The translations under genes and the position numbers were made by a program. DNA of 64,000 bases, taken from positions 1-64,000 of the forward strand of contig NZ_BMPD01000011.1 of the NCBI RefSeq assembly GCF_014647415.1, in the 5' to 3' direction. Of this stretch, positions 34,512 through 43,374 are shown piece after piece. Each line of letters opens with the position of its first letter. Position 1 is the first letter of the stretch. The notes under the pieces were generated by a model, which was given only the letters and a program-made list of their open reading frames with translations, did not search any database and was not told the origin of the DNA. Source of the DNA: Haloarcula sebkhae (lineage in GTDB: Archaea > Halobacteriota > Halobacteria > Halobacteriales > Haloarculaceae).

Positions 34512-35358
34512 CGAGTCTGCACACGCACAAGCTGCAGGACGAGAGACTGCGTCGGGGCATGCGTCGTCCGGTGGCGGCATTAGCCGACGCACAATTGGTG
34601 CCGTGATTATCATCGGCCTCTTCGTGTTCATCGGGGGCATGGTCGTGTCTGGGGCCCTGCCCGGGCTGGATGGGACTCCACTTGCTGGGACAAGTGACCC
34701 AGCTGCGGAAGGTGGTGTTCCCGATGAAGCATTCGGGCCTGAGGTCAATTCGACAGCGTTGCGCCAGGCACACGCTGACCGACTCAACGAAGCTGGCTCG
34801 TTCACATTTACTGAGGAATATAGCGCCGAAAGTACCAGTGCGGACGGCCCATCAAGTGATGAAACGCTTACTGCCACATTCGATCTCGAAAACGAACAGT
34901 CACTGATTGAAATCTCGACTGCGGACTTCCGGCGGGCCGCATATGGAACAGGTACTGAAAGTTACGAACGGATTGAGCTGCCCTCGCAAGAACCACAGTA
35001 TCGAGTTCCTGACCGAGATATCGGACCTGACCCATACCTCGATTCAGGGCTTCTAGGCGAGTTGGAGACAATGGAGACGGAGCATCAAGAGACCGAGACC
35101 GGCCACGTGTATACGGCGAGTGGTGTTGATGCCGTCTCAGACGGGTTCCTTGACGCAGATGTGGACTCATTCCGATCGTTCGAATTTGAGGCTGTCGTGA
35201 CCGATCAAGGCGTTCTCAAGGAATTCTCGTATCGAGTTGTGCTTGAGGATGGCGGTGAGGTAATCACCGTGACACGATCGGGCGAAATCACAGATATCGG
35301 ATCCACTGAAGTGCGCGAACCAGGATGGCTTGATGATGCCCGTACGGCCACGAACTAA
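34456..35358 (+). CDS. Membrane-anchored DUF7537-like protein
   Basis: 300 residues, with a non-ATG start (TTG) inside the end of the previous gene. One TM helix near residue 50 (TIGAVIIIGLFVFIGGMVV) is followed by an extracytoplasmic domain with SFTFTEEYSAEST, YRVPDRDIGPDPYL and VDSFRSFEFEAVV. This resembles haloarchaeal lipoprotein-like sensors (DUF7537 type, from memory). It is translationally linked with the membrane protein upstream. Confidence 0.65.
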   Translation: MSVVPLPSFSEGEGEPRHSESAHAQAAGRETASGHASSGGGISRRTIGAVIIIGLFVFIGGMVVSGALPGLDGTPLAGTSDPAAEGGVPDEAFGPEVNSTALRQAHADRLNEAGSFTFTEEYSAESTSADGPSSDETLTATFDLENEQSLIEISTADFRRAAYGTGTESYERIELPSQEPQYRVPDRDIGPDPYLDSGLLGELETMETEHQETETGHVYTASGVDAVSDGFLDADVDSFRSFEFEAVVTDQGVLKEFSYRVVLEDGGEVITVTRSGEITDIGSTEVREPGWLDDARTATN

Positions 35359-35732
35359 CAGCTAATCTACAGCCGTATTCTCGGCAGCACTGTTTTCGGC
35401 GGCTTGGCTAACCCGAATTAGCTCTGCTGTGTGATTGTGTATTGGTATTCACGGCCCTGTTGACATTCCCAACCCGCGACAACTCTTGAAAGACGTACTG
35501 ACTACAGGATGCGAGTCTTCGATAATATCCTCATACCAATCACCCATTCCACTGAGCTATCCATCCGGTATCTAACCACTTCAACAAAGAGTACTAGTGC
35601 TGCCTCAGAGCTGAACTATGAGATATGACCGATAGATCACTTCGCTGTAAATCTAGTAATTCGTGATGGCAACCCATCACTTCCCATTAGACAGACTGTA
35701 GCGCAATACATGATCGCTGTACTGCGGGTGCA
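35359..35732. other. Intergenic, no gene seen
   Basis: 374 bp with no plausible frame or repeat except the flank shared with the radical SAM fragment at 32124. Confidence 0.4.
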
Positions 35733-37076
35733 TTAGATAAGATGGCTAAGGGACTCGGTTTCGTTGGCTAAGCCTGATTGCTCCGATGATGGAGCGGCCT
35801 GCTTCCCGGAGAACGATTCTGGTGACACCGCCTGCTGCATTGCCTTGAGCTTCGACCGAAGTTGGCCGCTCGTCGAGCGCACCAACTCATCATCAGGCCA
35901 GGAATGCACGTCGAGCCCGTCGAAGCGCGTCGCGACCTGCTGGACCGTATTCAATTGTTCTAGGGCGTATTCAACCCAGTATTGGTGGCTGTCCTGCATC
36001 TGCTGGAGTTTATCAACAACGTCATTATAGCCGGCTTCTTTAGCGGCGTCGAGACACTGCTGGAAGTTTGCGCCGCGGGGGTTGATTGGCTCGTGGAAGA
36101 CAACAACCTCACCGAGGGCTCTGAAGTAGCTCAGGAGCTCGTGAAAGTCGTCTTCGTCCATCGTCGGGTATGTGGGCGACATCGAGACGAACACTGACAC
36201 ACCGGCCTGCTGGAGCGTATCCAGCGCCTGCCAGCGAGTCATCGGTGGCGGGGCGTTCGGTTCCATCGCTCTCACCAGTGTCGTATCGAAGGAGGGAATC
36301 GACGAGCCGACAGTAATCCTGTCACCGGCAGCCTGGAAGAGGTCGATGTCCCGAGTCACAGCCGGGCTTCGCGTGAGGATACGAACGGGAATGTCGTGAG
36401 TGATGAGTTCGGCGACAGCGCCACGGGTAATCTGCGCTGTCCGTCGGTCCTGATAGCAGTCAGTGCCACTGGATAGCATCACAACACCTCGGCCGCGGTC
36501 AGTCTGCTTACGGTCGCTGGGATCACGTTCCTCTAAGATGTTGCCCAGTCGCTCCGGGAGGTCGTCCCGGTACAGCAAATAGCTCCCCCAGTCAGTTTGT
36601 GGATCATCAACTTCGGCTTGCTCGGCAAGCATCGCATCACGACTATCGATAGCCGGCGTGGTTGGCACGTAGCAGAATTCACAGCCGTGTCGGCAGCCAG
36701 TGGCGACGTTGATGACGTGGTCACAGAGGCTCTTAGTGTGGAGATGGGACTCGCTCATCACCGACTTCGTTGGATCGGTGTTGACCGTGATGCCCTGTTC
36801 GTCGTGACTTTCGGTGTCTGTGGCACAGTCCCAGCACAGCAGATCGCCCTGTGGGTTGGCAGCAAACCGGCCGTTGATTTCGTCGCTGCACTGGGTACAC
36901 AGGAGGCCGGCCTGCCAGAGGTCGAGTCGGTCAGTTGGGGCACCGTGGCTCCGTGAGATCTCACGGAGTTCATCGAGCGTCGGCTGGTCATCGAACGTGG
37001 CGACCGTCTCACCAGCGTGTTCGACGGCGTAGGTACGCTCGAACCAGCTATCGCCGGTGTCCCACGTGAGTTCCAT
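35733..37076 (-). CDS. Radical SAM protein, zinc-ribbon type (DUF5131/SPL-like)
   Basis: 447 residues from MELTWDTGDSWF. An N-terminal zinc ribbon (CTQCSDEIN...CWDC) precedes the radical SAM core with CRHGCEFCYVPTTP, the CxxxCxxC cluster that binds 4Fe-4S. Later motifs include VMLSSGTDCYQ, VRILTRSP, VFVSMSPTYPT and VVFHEPINPRGANF, all shared with the gene at 37211. The layout matches the radical SAM proteins that accompany TcmP (Gp37/Gp68-like, DUF5131). It would make a 5'-deoxyadenosyl radical; substrate unknown. Four partial copies lie at 20737, 23959, 29770 and 32124, all on the same strand. Confidence 0.8.
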   Translation of the reverse strand: MELTWDTGDSWFERTYAVEHAGETVATFDDQPTLDELREISRSHGAPTDRLDLWQAGLLCTQCSDEINGRFAANPQGDLLCWDCATDTESHDEQGITVNTDPTKSVMSESHLHTKSLCDHVINVATGCRHGCEFCYVPTTPAIDSRDAMLAEQAEVDDPQTDWGSYLLYRDDLPERLGNILEERDPSDRKQTDRGRGVVMLSSGTDCYQDRRTAQITRGAVAELITHDIPVRILTRSPAVTRDIDLFQAAGDRITVGSSIPSFDTTLVRAMEPNAPPPMTRWQALDTLQQAGVSVFVSMSPTYPTMDEDDFHELLSYFRALGEVVVFHEPINPRGANFQQCLDAAKEAGYNDVVDKLQQMQDSHQYWVEYALEQLNTVQQVATRFDGLDVHSWPDDELVRSTSGQLRSKLKAMQQAVSPESFSGKQAAPSSEQSGLANETESLSHLI

Positions 37077-37172
37077 GCGTCTCTCTCTTACCTGTCTTTT
37101 TATACTGGACCCCATTAGAAGTCAGCCACGCGGAGTGAAAGTGAAAGTAGACGATGAGCCGTGTCGCACATA

Positions 37173-37180
37173 TTTATATC
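37173..37180 (+). promoter_or_regulatory. TATA box of the radical SAM gene at 37211
   Basis: TTTATATC lies 31-38 nt before the ATG, in line with a nearly leaderless transcript. Confidence 0.5.
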
Positions 37181-37210
37181 TAGACATAGACGGGAACAAT
37201 AAGATAATAT

Positions 37211-38290
37211 ATGACAGACGGTCACGACGACGTACGGACGGGAGAAGACCCTACAAAGGCGATTCTCAGTGAATCGGGCCTCAATAGCAAGCATCTGTGT
37301 GACTACGTTGTCAACGTAGCGACAGGCTGTCGGCATGGCTGTAAGTTCTGCTATGTTCCCTCGACGCCGAACATTCGGACGCGGCCGGATATGCTCAAAG
37401 AGGAAGCCGATGTTGACAACGGCCAGAAAGAGTGGGGAAACTATGTGCTCTATCGGGATGATCTAGGCGAGAGACTGGACGGACATTTGGATCGAAAACG
37501 AACGTGGCGGGAAACAGAGCGGGGCCAGGGCGTGGTTGGCGTGTCCTTTTCGACTGACTGCTACATGGACGGTCGCGCTGGGAAGATCACCCGCGATGTC
37601 GTGGATGCGATTGCAAGCCACGAAGAGTACGTCCGGGTGCTAACGCGGAATCCGATTCTGGCACTACAGGACTTAGATGTGTTTCAGGATGCCGGCGAGT
37701 ATGTGACGATTGGCTCATCGATCCCGTGTATGGACGCCGAGCAAGTTGGCGCGATTGAGCCGAGTGCGCCAGCGCCGGAGTTGCGGTTGAAGGGGCTGAA
37801 GGAATTCAACGAGCATGGTGTCCAGACCTTCGTCAGTATGAGCCCGACTTATCCCACACAGGACAAGGCCGATCTTCGGGAACAGCTAGAGCGGGTCGCT
37901 GAATGTGACCCGGCTGTGGTGTTCCACGAGCCGATCAACCCGCGTGGTGGGAACTTCGAGATGACTGTCGAAGCAGCACGGGATGCTGGGGAAGCAGAGT
38001 TAGCCGAGGAGTTGGATGCGCTTCGCACCCGTGAGCGATGGGTCGAGTACGCGACGAATCATCTGCGGTGGGTTCAGGAAATTGGGCGTGAGCTGGACCT
38101 GCCGGTGCATCTGTGGCCAGATAAACAGCTTATCAAGAATGTCGGGGACGAAGAGGCAACCTGGCTTCAATCATGGCGAGATCGCCAGTCGCCAGAAGAT
38201 TTCGCTCATCGGGAGCTCCCGACCGATCCAGTCCCGGAATATCCGCTTAGTAACACTACGCAGACTACGATGTCAGAAGTCTCCGAGTGA
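37211..38290 (+). CDS. Radical SAM protein, TcmP partner type
   Basis: 359 residues with TGCRHGCKFCYVPSTP (CxxxCxxC), VGVSFSTDCYMDGR, VRVLTRNPILAL, FVSMSPTYPTQ and FHEPINPRGGNF. It lacks the N-terminal zinc ribbon of the paralogue at 35733, with which it is divergent (134 bp between starts). Its 3' end overlaps the TcmP gene by 18 bp in convergent orientation. The three-Cys radical SAM plus TcmP association is known from prokaryote genomes; the modified target is not known to me. Confidence 0.82.
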   Translation: MTDGHDDVRTGEDPTKAILSESGLNSKHLCDYVVNVATGCRHGCKFCYVPSTPNIRTRPDMLKEEADVDNGQKEWGNYVLYRDDLGERLDGHLDRKRTWRETERGQGVVGVSFSTDCYMDGRAGKITRDVVDAIASHEEYVRVLTRNPILALQDLDVFQDAGEYVTIGSSIPCMDAEQVGAIEPSAPAPELRLKGLKEFNEHGVQTFVSMSPTYPTQDKADLREQLERVAECDPAVVFHEPINPRGGNFEMTVEAARDAGEAELAEELDALRTRERWVEYATNHLRWVQEIGRELDLPVHLWPDKQLIKNVGDEEATWLQSWRDRQSPEDFAHRELPTDPVPEYPLSNTTQTTMSEVSE

Positions 38291-39337
38291 AGACTGCCCG
38301 TCCTCTCTCTCAATTTCTGCTTGATCAGGAACGAACTCATCCAACCCTGTTGCACTGCCCTCCATAATTTCGATTACCTCTGCAACATCATCACCTGACA
38401 TTCGTTCAATCCGCTCCTTCATATTGTCCATAAAGCCGATGTATGGACTTCCATTATCAGTCTCACGAGTCGCGTAAATCAAATCATATGAGTACCGATC
38501 TCCGGCACCTTTCACTCGTATTTGTCTATTAATCGGGCGGTTATTCTGTGGCTCATCATACTTTTCGCCGATAGTCGCCAACTGCTGTTTATATAATTTC
38601 CTCAATTCGTCTGCAGAATTACATCTACGATACTGCCGTCCGCCAACAAACTTGTGTAGTTTCCGCTGAGCGGTTTCAATACGCTCTTCAGATGCCTCAC
38701 CACTCTCTAAATAGCCTAACTCCCGTGAGACCCCCTTATGTTGAAAATTGATGAGGTAGTCTCCCCAAATACGAGATAATGCAATCATCGTCTTCCAATC
38801 GATTTCCATCCGTTCATTATCAGCGAACGTGAGTTGGTTTGTTCCGCTATATCCAGATTCCTGAATTATCTTATCTATTTCTTCCGGGACGGTCTGATTG
38901 GCATCGCCGTGGTGAACAAAGCAGGCATCTCGGTCAATATCAAGTGGTGTTTCGTCGGCTATGTAATCCAATCGGTGCGAGAGTGCTGTAGCACGCTCTC
39001 TTTTACCTTCAAAAAAGTGTAATTCATCGAATGGGTATTCTGGAAGCGTTGCGGCAATTATTGGCGACCCGGTTATATTCACGTCCTTATTTTCAATTTC
39101 AACGATTCCTGATCCTGCTAGTACATCAAAATATAGTTTCCTATCAATACCATCTGACTTGTGAATAATACGAGTGTATAGGTCAACAGTAACAATCAGA
39201 TGGAAAAGTTTGAGTGCTGCCCAAGGACCAATTTCATTCGTAGCACTCGGCTGGATATTGTACAGTTCGTCTGCGTATTCGGTTAATGTATTTAATTTCT
39301 GTCGTATCCACTCATTATCTGGTGTTTGAAGGGACAT
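38273..39337 (-). CDS. tcmP: Three-Cys-motif partner protein TcmP-like
   Basis: 354 residues. The first 120 residues have the TcmP pattern: a helix (WAALKLFHLIVTVDLYTRII) before a Rossmann-like YFDVLAGSGIVE, then GSPIIAATL, HFFEGKRERATALSHRLDYI and VHHGDANQTV, similar to a SAM-dependent methyltransferase without a certain catalytic site. It is convergent with and overlaps the radical SAM gene at 37211, which supports the assignment. Lower GC than the radical SAM genes. Biochemical role unknown. Confidence 0.75.
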   Translation of the reverse strand: MSLQTPDNEWIRQKLNTLTEYADELYNIQPSATNEIGPWAALKLFHLIVTVDLYTRIIHKSDGIDRKLYFDVLAGSGIVEIENKDVNITGSPIIAATLPEYPFDELHFFEGKRERATALSHRLDYIADETPLDIDRDACFVHHGDANQTVPEEIDKIIQESGYSGTNQLTFADNERMEIDWKTMIALSRIWGDYLINFQHKGVSRELGYLESGEASEERIETAQRKLHKFVGGRQYRRCNSADELRKLYKQQLATIGEKYDEPQNNRPINRQIRVKGAGDRYSYDLIYATRETDNGSPYIGFMDNMKERIERMSGDDVAEVIEIMEGSATGLDEFVPDQAEIEREDGQSSLGDF

Positions 39338-39666
39338 TTGTATCGATTGTTAATACAGACAGCTAAGTTAATTCGTTCTTCTGATTTATATTTAACTCAA
39401 TATTTGGCCGTTGTAAATCTGGAATAACCGGGACAACAACAGGAGTATTTGACGTGCGGGACGGGCGGTACAAATCAACGATATTTCACACCGAATCGTT
39501 ACGTACACAAGATTTGTTAAGGACTGTCTGCTGAATATAGAGGGTATACTCAATATAAAATAACAACTATCTTTTTGTTAAAATTTTGCAACTCAATCCA
39601 AAGAAGATCACCTACGGAGATAGTGAATACCATGATACCTTTATGTAAATAGCGAAAATAACGTAT

Positions 39667-40941
39667 ATGCATATTTCGGACGTATTCACGCCCGGGGATA
39701 CCCCTGACGTGACCTATGTCGAGAGAAATAGAGGGCAAAAAGAGAGTGAATTAAAATTACAAATAAATAAAAAATCGTATATTGCGTCGATAACAGGTCC
39801 TTCAAAGTCTGGGAAATCTGCACTTGTTGATAAAGTTGTTGAACAGAATGGGGGCCAAGTTTCAGAAAAGATAACGATTAACGGTAAACAAATTCGTTCC
39901 GAACGAGACCTATGGTCGGGAATACTTGATGGTCTGAATAGGCCTACTGAAAAAAGTATAACAACAACAGACAGTGAGAGTGGTGAAGTTACTGGGTCAC
40001 TAGGCGTTAACCTTGGTGGATTTACTGCGGATGTTGGAGCAACAACTGGAGAATCCTCGTCAGATGAGGTCTCTCTTATATTTCAGAGATCTGTATTGAA
40101 CTATGTTAATAATCAGATGGATAATAGTGGAAATGTTTTGATCTTTGTGGACGATGCCCACTATATACCTGAAGATATCCATCAATCCATCGCAGAAAAT
40201 ATAAAAATGGCATTTGAATACGGCCTAAATTTCTGTTTTGCTTATATACCATTTCGTAGTGATGATCTTACAAAAGCAAATAATGATCTTCAGACTAGAA
40301 CACAGCACATTGAGTTGTCTGATTGGAGTCCAGGGGAACTGAAAAGGATTGCCGATATCGGGTTTGACGAGTTGAATATATCGGTGTCTGCAGATTTAAA
40401 AGAACATTTTTCAAGAGAATCTGTAAGATCGCCATATCTTATGCAAGAATTGTGTTATAGGTTTTGTGCCATCAATGACATATATAACAAATGTGAAAAT
40501 GAAGTTAAGTTTTCACCCAGTGAAAGAGATATAAAAGAAATACTTAGAGACACCGCTGATAGCTTAAAATATCCAACCGCTCATGGGATAATAAGCGGAG
40601 ATACAAGAGGGCGTAGTGACAAACAATTCAACTTCGTTGACGGGACTGAAGGCGATCGATATGTGGCGTTGATGAGGGGGGTGGCAGCGAACCCTCCGAA
40701 ATCCAGTTTTGAAATGTCTGAAATAAAGAAGCGGATTGACGAACAGTGTGAGACTAAGGGTCCGGAACCAGGAAACATTATTCAGGATGTTAAACGGGTG
40801 AGCAAATGGATGAATGAATCTGATGAGGATGATCTTCTATTTGACTATTCTGACAGTAAGATAGAGATGATTGACCCGAGTTTGGTCTTCCATCTTAGGT
40901 GGTCTAGAACTACTGATTTTGAGCCAGAACTCTCCAGATAA
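39667..40941 (+). CDS. P-loop ATPase, STAND/AAA-like, possible defence gene
   Basis: 424 residues. Walker A is GPSKSGKSAL (about 43-52); Walker B is NVLIFVDDAHYI; a sensor-like segment FCFAYIPFRSDDL and a helical C-terminal domain follow. Lys/Asn/Ile-rich, much more AT-rich than its neighbours, so probably acquired. Its start is supported by an AT-rich TTTATGTAAATAG 25 nt upstream. Single ATPases of this layout are common in archaeal defence islands, and it lies next to the TcmP pair. Function inferred only from fold. Confidence 0.7.
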   Translation: MHISDVFTPGDTPDVTYVERNRGQKESELKLQINKKSYIASITGPSKSGKSALVDKVVEQNGGQVSEKITINGKQIRSERDLWSGILDGLNRPTEKSITTTDSESGEVTGSLGVNLGGFTADVGATTGESSSDEVSLIFQRSVLNYVNNQMDNSGNVLIFVDDAHYIPEDIHQSIAENIKMAFEYGLNFCFAYIPFRSDDLTKANNDLQTRTQHIELSDWSPGELKRIADIGFDELNISVSADLKEHFSRESVRSPYLMQELCYRFCAINDIYNKCENEVKFSPSERDIKEILRDTADSLKYPTAHGIISGDTRGRSDKQFNFVDGTEGDRYVALMRGVAANPPKSSFEMSEIKKRIDEQCETKGPEPGNIIQDVKRVSKWMNESDEDDLLFDYSDSKIEMIDPSLVFHLRWSRTTDFEPELSR

Positions 40942-41094
40942 CGTCAATGTAGCCTATAGACGTATGTGATTTACTGCTATCCAAAGTTCATGGCTGCCAC
41001 ATAACTGATAAGCAGGTGTTCTCAACACTCATACCAGTTGTTGTGAATACGGCAGATCTATCCGTGACGGTAGTGAGCGGCACAGAGATCCGTG

Positions 41095-41405
41095 TCACAG
41101 TCCTAATTGACCTGATGTCCACTGTTCACCGGCTTTCTTCGTCATCTCGTTTTGATCAGAGAACACCGTGTGTTCTGAGACGTGCTCATTAAATGAAGCG
41201 TCTGGAATCTCATCAAGCTCCTCCGACTCCACAGTCCATGGACTTTCCCCAAAAAACTCTTGTATTGATCGAAGTTAGTGTACCCCTCCGTGAAACTAGG
41301 ATTGGAAAGTTCGGATAGGGGAACCTCATTTTCCCCGTCGAGTTCCTCAGCATGGTCGCCTATTTCAATTAAGTCGTCTACTGAGTTATCAATATCATCG
41401 GCCAT
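41095..41405 (-). pseudogene. Hypothetical gene interrupted by a frameshift
   Basis: The first part (MADDIDNSVDDLIEIGDHAE to TNFDQ) and the second part in another frame (EFFGESPWTVESEELDEIP to KKAGEQWTSGQLGL, stop at 41095-41097) both look like natural acidic haloarchaeal protein. They join at a run of six T before GGGG, so one added or lost base in the homopolymer explains it. About 103 residues when repaired. No family known. Could be a sequencing error. Confidence 0.55.
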
Positions 41406-41525
41406 ACTGTCCAGATAAATATCTGAGGTTGAAAAATATTAGAGGTGATAAGTCAGATATGTGCTGGACGCATTTCAGGTGAAAATTTGAGCAACAAACG
41501 ACGGTCAGAAACTAATCGGTTATCG

Positions 41526-41569
41526 GCTAACCAACAGTTGTGGGTATTACTCTGCTATTGTTGGTTAGC
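41526..41569. terminator. Hairpin GCTAACCAACA/TGTTGGTTAGC, copy 1
   Basis: Perfect 11-bp arms at 41526-41536 and 41559-41569, loop 22 nt, located 12 bp beyond the stop of a minus-strand module. The same hairpin with different loop is at 42780-42824. Likely a transcription end or mobile-module boundary. Confidence 0.6.
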
Positions 41570-41580
41570 ACTCCGGTATC

Positions 41581-41832
41581 CTACACTGTCGCCGCTACAT
41601 GCTGAAACTCCGCCTGCGACGGTGTCGGCTGCAACGTCAACCCGGCCAGTGCCAGTTCTCGCAATACCTCCGGTGGGACACCCTCCGAACCACGCAGCAC
41701 CGCATCAAGCGTCCATTCACCGTACTGACTTGCACTCGGCGCGAGCACGTCGACGGACTCGGTAGCCACTTCGTCTCGAATCGCCCTCGCGGCCCGCCGC
41801 ACCCGCTTGCGCTCTTCTACAGTGCAGCTCAC
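41581..41832 (-). CDS. Module protein B, copy 2 (83 aa)
   Basis: Near-identical to the copy at 30203 (VATESVDVLAPSASQYGEWT). Linked by a 4-nt overlap to the module A frame upstream, which has lost its start. Confidence 0.7.
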   Translation of the reverse strand: MSCTVEERKRVRRAARAIRDEVATESVDVLAPSASQYGEWTLDAVLRGSEGVPPEVLRELALAGLTLQPTPSQAEFQHVAATV

Positions 41833-42087
41833 GCCTCAACACCTCGGACAAGATCGCCGACGAGCGACCCGCCGACGTGCGGCCCGATACCCCAGCCACG
41901 CTCACCCCGAGTGTATTCACACCACTTTCCGAGCGTTTCAAATGGCGTCTCGGCTAGCACAACTTTCTCAGCGTCTCCGTCAGCCTCGACAATAGCCACA
42001 GCGAATTCATAGCTATCCCAGTAGCGGGCGGCACCCTTGCCGTCGACGCCGAGAAAGAGCGGTCTGACCTGAGTGAGTAGTTCGCAG
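41829..42087 (-). pseudogene. Module protein A, copy 2, 5' truncated
   Basis: Reads QNLCELLTQVRPLFLGVDGK through GPHVGGSLVGDLVRGVEA to a stop overlapping module B. An in-frame TGA precedes the first residue and no start codon is available, so the N-terminus is missing. Confidence 0.7.
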
Positions 42088-42234
42088 AGATTCTGTCAGT
42101 ACAGACCAAATGTTGATCACTCGAACCCTATCGAATGGCTCGAAGACATGCTCCAGTCCTATACTTCGAACTATTTTCCGGTGGCGTGATTGACGGCCGA
42201 AAACATATATCGCAACCAGCAGAACTCCGACTGA

Positions 42235-42699
42235 ATGCCCGCTGATCAAAGATTACTCACACCTCTGTTCTGGATGCTTCTTGGATGCTTTTTCATCGGC
42301 GGGAGCGCCGTCGTATTCTCAATGATTCCTGTCACGGAGTACACAACCACCGTCGAACCAGCTACTGCAGAAGAGGTCGATCAGATAGACGGACATGACC
42401 ACTATTACACATTTTCGACTCTCTCTGATAGGGCTCAATCGCTATTCTTGACAGCAAAGAATACCACAAAAGTGACCACCACTAACACGAGTCGCCTCCC
42501 ACCAGAGTTTGAATATTACGATGATACAACATGGGACACATACGTTCAGCATGATGGCAAATACTACTTAGTGTGGACGTACAGATCTGACTGCCTTGGC
42601 TGTCCCATTGCTCAACTCGGGGGCGCACTCATCGGCCTCATCGGTGCCGGGTTTGTTCTGCTCGGACTAATACTTAGATTATTGGGGAGAAAAGCGTAG
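42235..42699 (+). CDS. Two-TM membrane protein, FSTLS family
   Basis: 154 residues: N-terminal TM helix (FWMLLGCFFIGGSAVVFSMI), an extracytoplasmic domain with YYTFSTLSDRAQSLF and WDTYVQHDGKYYLVWTY, and a C-terminal TM helix (GALIGLIGAGFVLLGLILRL). Third visible member of the family also at 29030 and 1-211. It lies between two 97/83 modules. Function unknown. Confidence 0.7.
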   Translation: MPADQRLLTPLFWMLLGCFFIGGSAVVFSMIPVTEYTTTVEPATAEEVDQIDGHDHYYTFSTLSDRAQSLFLTAKNTTKVTTTNTSRLPPEFEYYDDTTWDTYVQHDGKYYLVWTYRSDCLGCPIAQLGGALIGLIGAGFVLLGLILRLLGRKA

Positions 42700-42779
42700 A
42701 TTGCTTGGTTCGCACGCTTACCGAGCAGTGGTTTCAGGAGAGTACCCCAGCAATAAATGACTGTCAAGAACCTGAGTTA

Positions 42780-42824
42780 GCTAACCAACAGCTGTGGGCT
42801 TTTACTCATTCTTTGTTGGTTAGC
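42780..42824. terminator. Hairpin GCTAACCAACA/TGTTGGTTAGC, copy 2
   Basis: Perfect 11-bp arms at 42780-42790 and 42814-42824, same stem as 41526-41569, again 12 bp beyond the end of a module B gene. Confidence 0.6.
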
Positions 42825-42835
42825 GCTCTACTCGC

Positions 42836-43087
42836 CTACACCGTCGCTGCCACGTGCTCATACCCGGCCTGCGACGGCGTCGGCTGCAACGTCAACCCGG
42901 CCAGCGCCAGTTCTCGCAACACCTCTGGCGACCCACCCTCCGAACCACGTAACACAGCATCGAGCATCCACTTATTGTACTGACTCGCGCTCGGTGCAAG
43001 CACGTCGACGGACTCTGTCGCCACCTCTTCTTGAATCGCCCGCGCGGCCCGCCGCACTCGCTTCCGTTCCTCTACAGTGCAGCTCAT
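42836..43087 (-). CDS. Module protein B, copy 3 (83 aa)
   Basis: Same protein as the other copies with a few changes (QYNKWMLDAV, GGSPEVLREL). The module A partner upstream is a wreck, so this copy stands without an intact partner. Confidence 0.65.
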   Translation of the reverse strand: MSCTVEERKRVRRAARAIQEEVATESVDVLAPSASQYNKWMLDAVLRGSEGGSPEVLRELALAGLTLQPTPSQAGYEHVAATV

Positions 43088-43200
43088 GCATCCACCGCCT
43101 GAACAATCTTACGAGTATATTCACACCATCTGTGAGTGTCTTGAATAATGTTGCACTAAATTTGACTTTCTCGCTCCTCATGTTGTTATAGTGACGACAA
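43084..43200 (-). pseudogene. Module protein A, copy 3, deleted and frameshifted
   Basis: Retains EKVKFSATLFKTLTD in one frame and RWCEYTRKIVQAVDA-stop in another; the region corresponding to ERGWDIGPHVGGSLVGDL is deleted. The overlap ATGA with module B is kept. Confidence 0.7.
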
Positions 43201-43344
43201 AATCTCAACGAGTAACTGGCCAACAATTCTAATATGTTGCTGCCTTGCGTGGGCTATCACATTTCAATATCCAGTCTTGGTCAACTGTCTGAAATCTGTC
43301 TGAATCTCTGTAGCGTCTTGACTCTATGACACCGGCGATGCTGA

Positions 43345-43374
43345 ATTTCAACTACCCAAGGATCCGTCTGTAAC
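43345..43374. CRISPR. Orphan degenerate CRISPR-like repeat
   Basis: ATTTCAACTACCCAAGG-ATCCGTCTGTAAC matches the repeat of the array at 29927 with 7 changes in 30 positions. Single, no neighbour repeats. It ends exactly at the FtsZ fusion stop codon. Probably a relic or chance. Confidence 0.35.
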
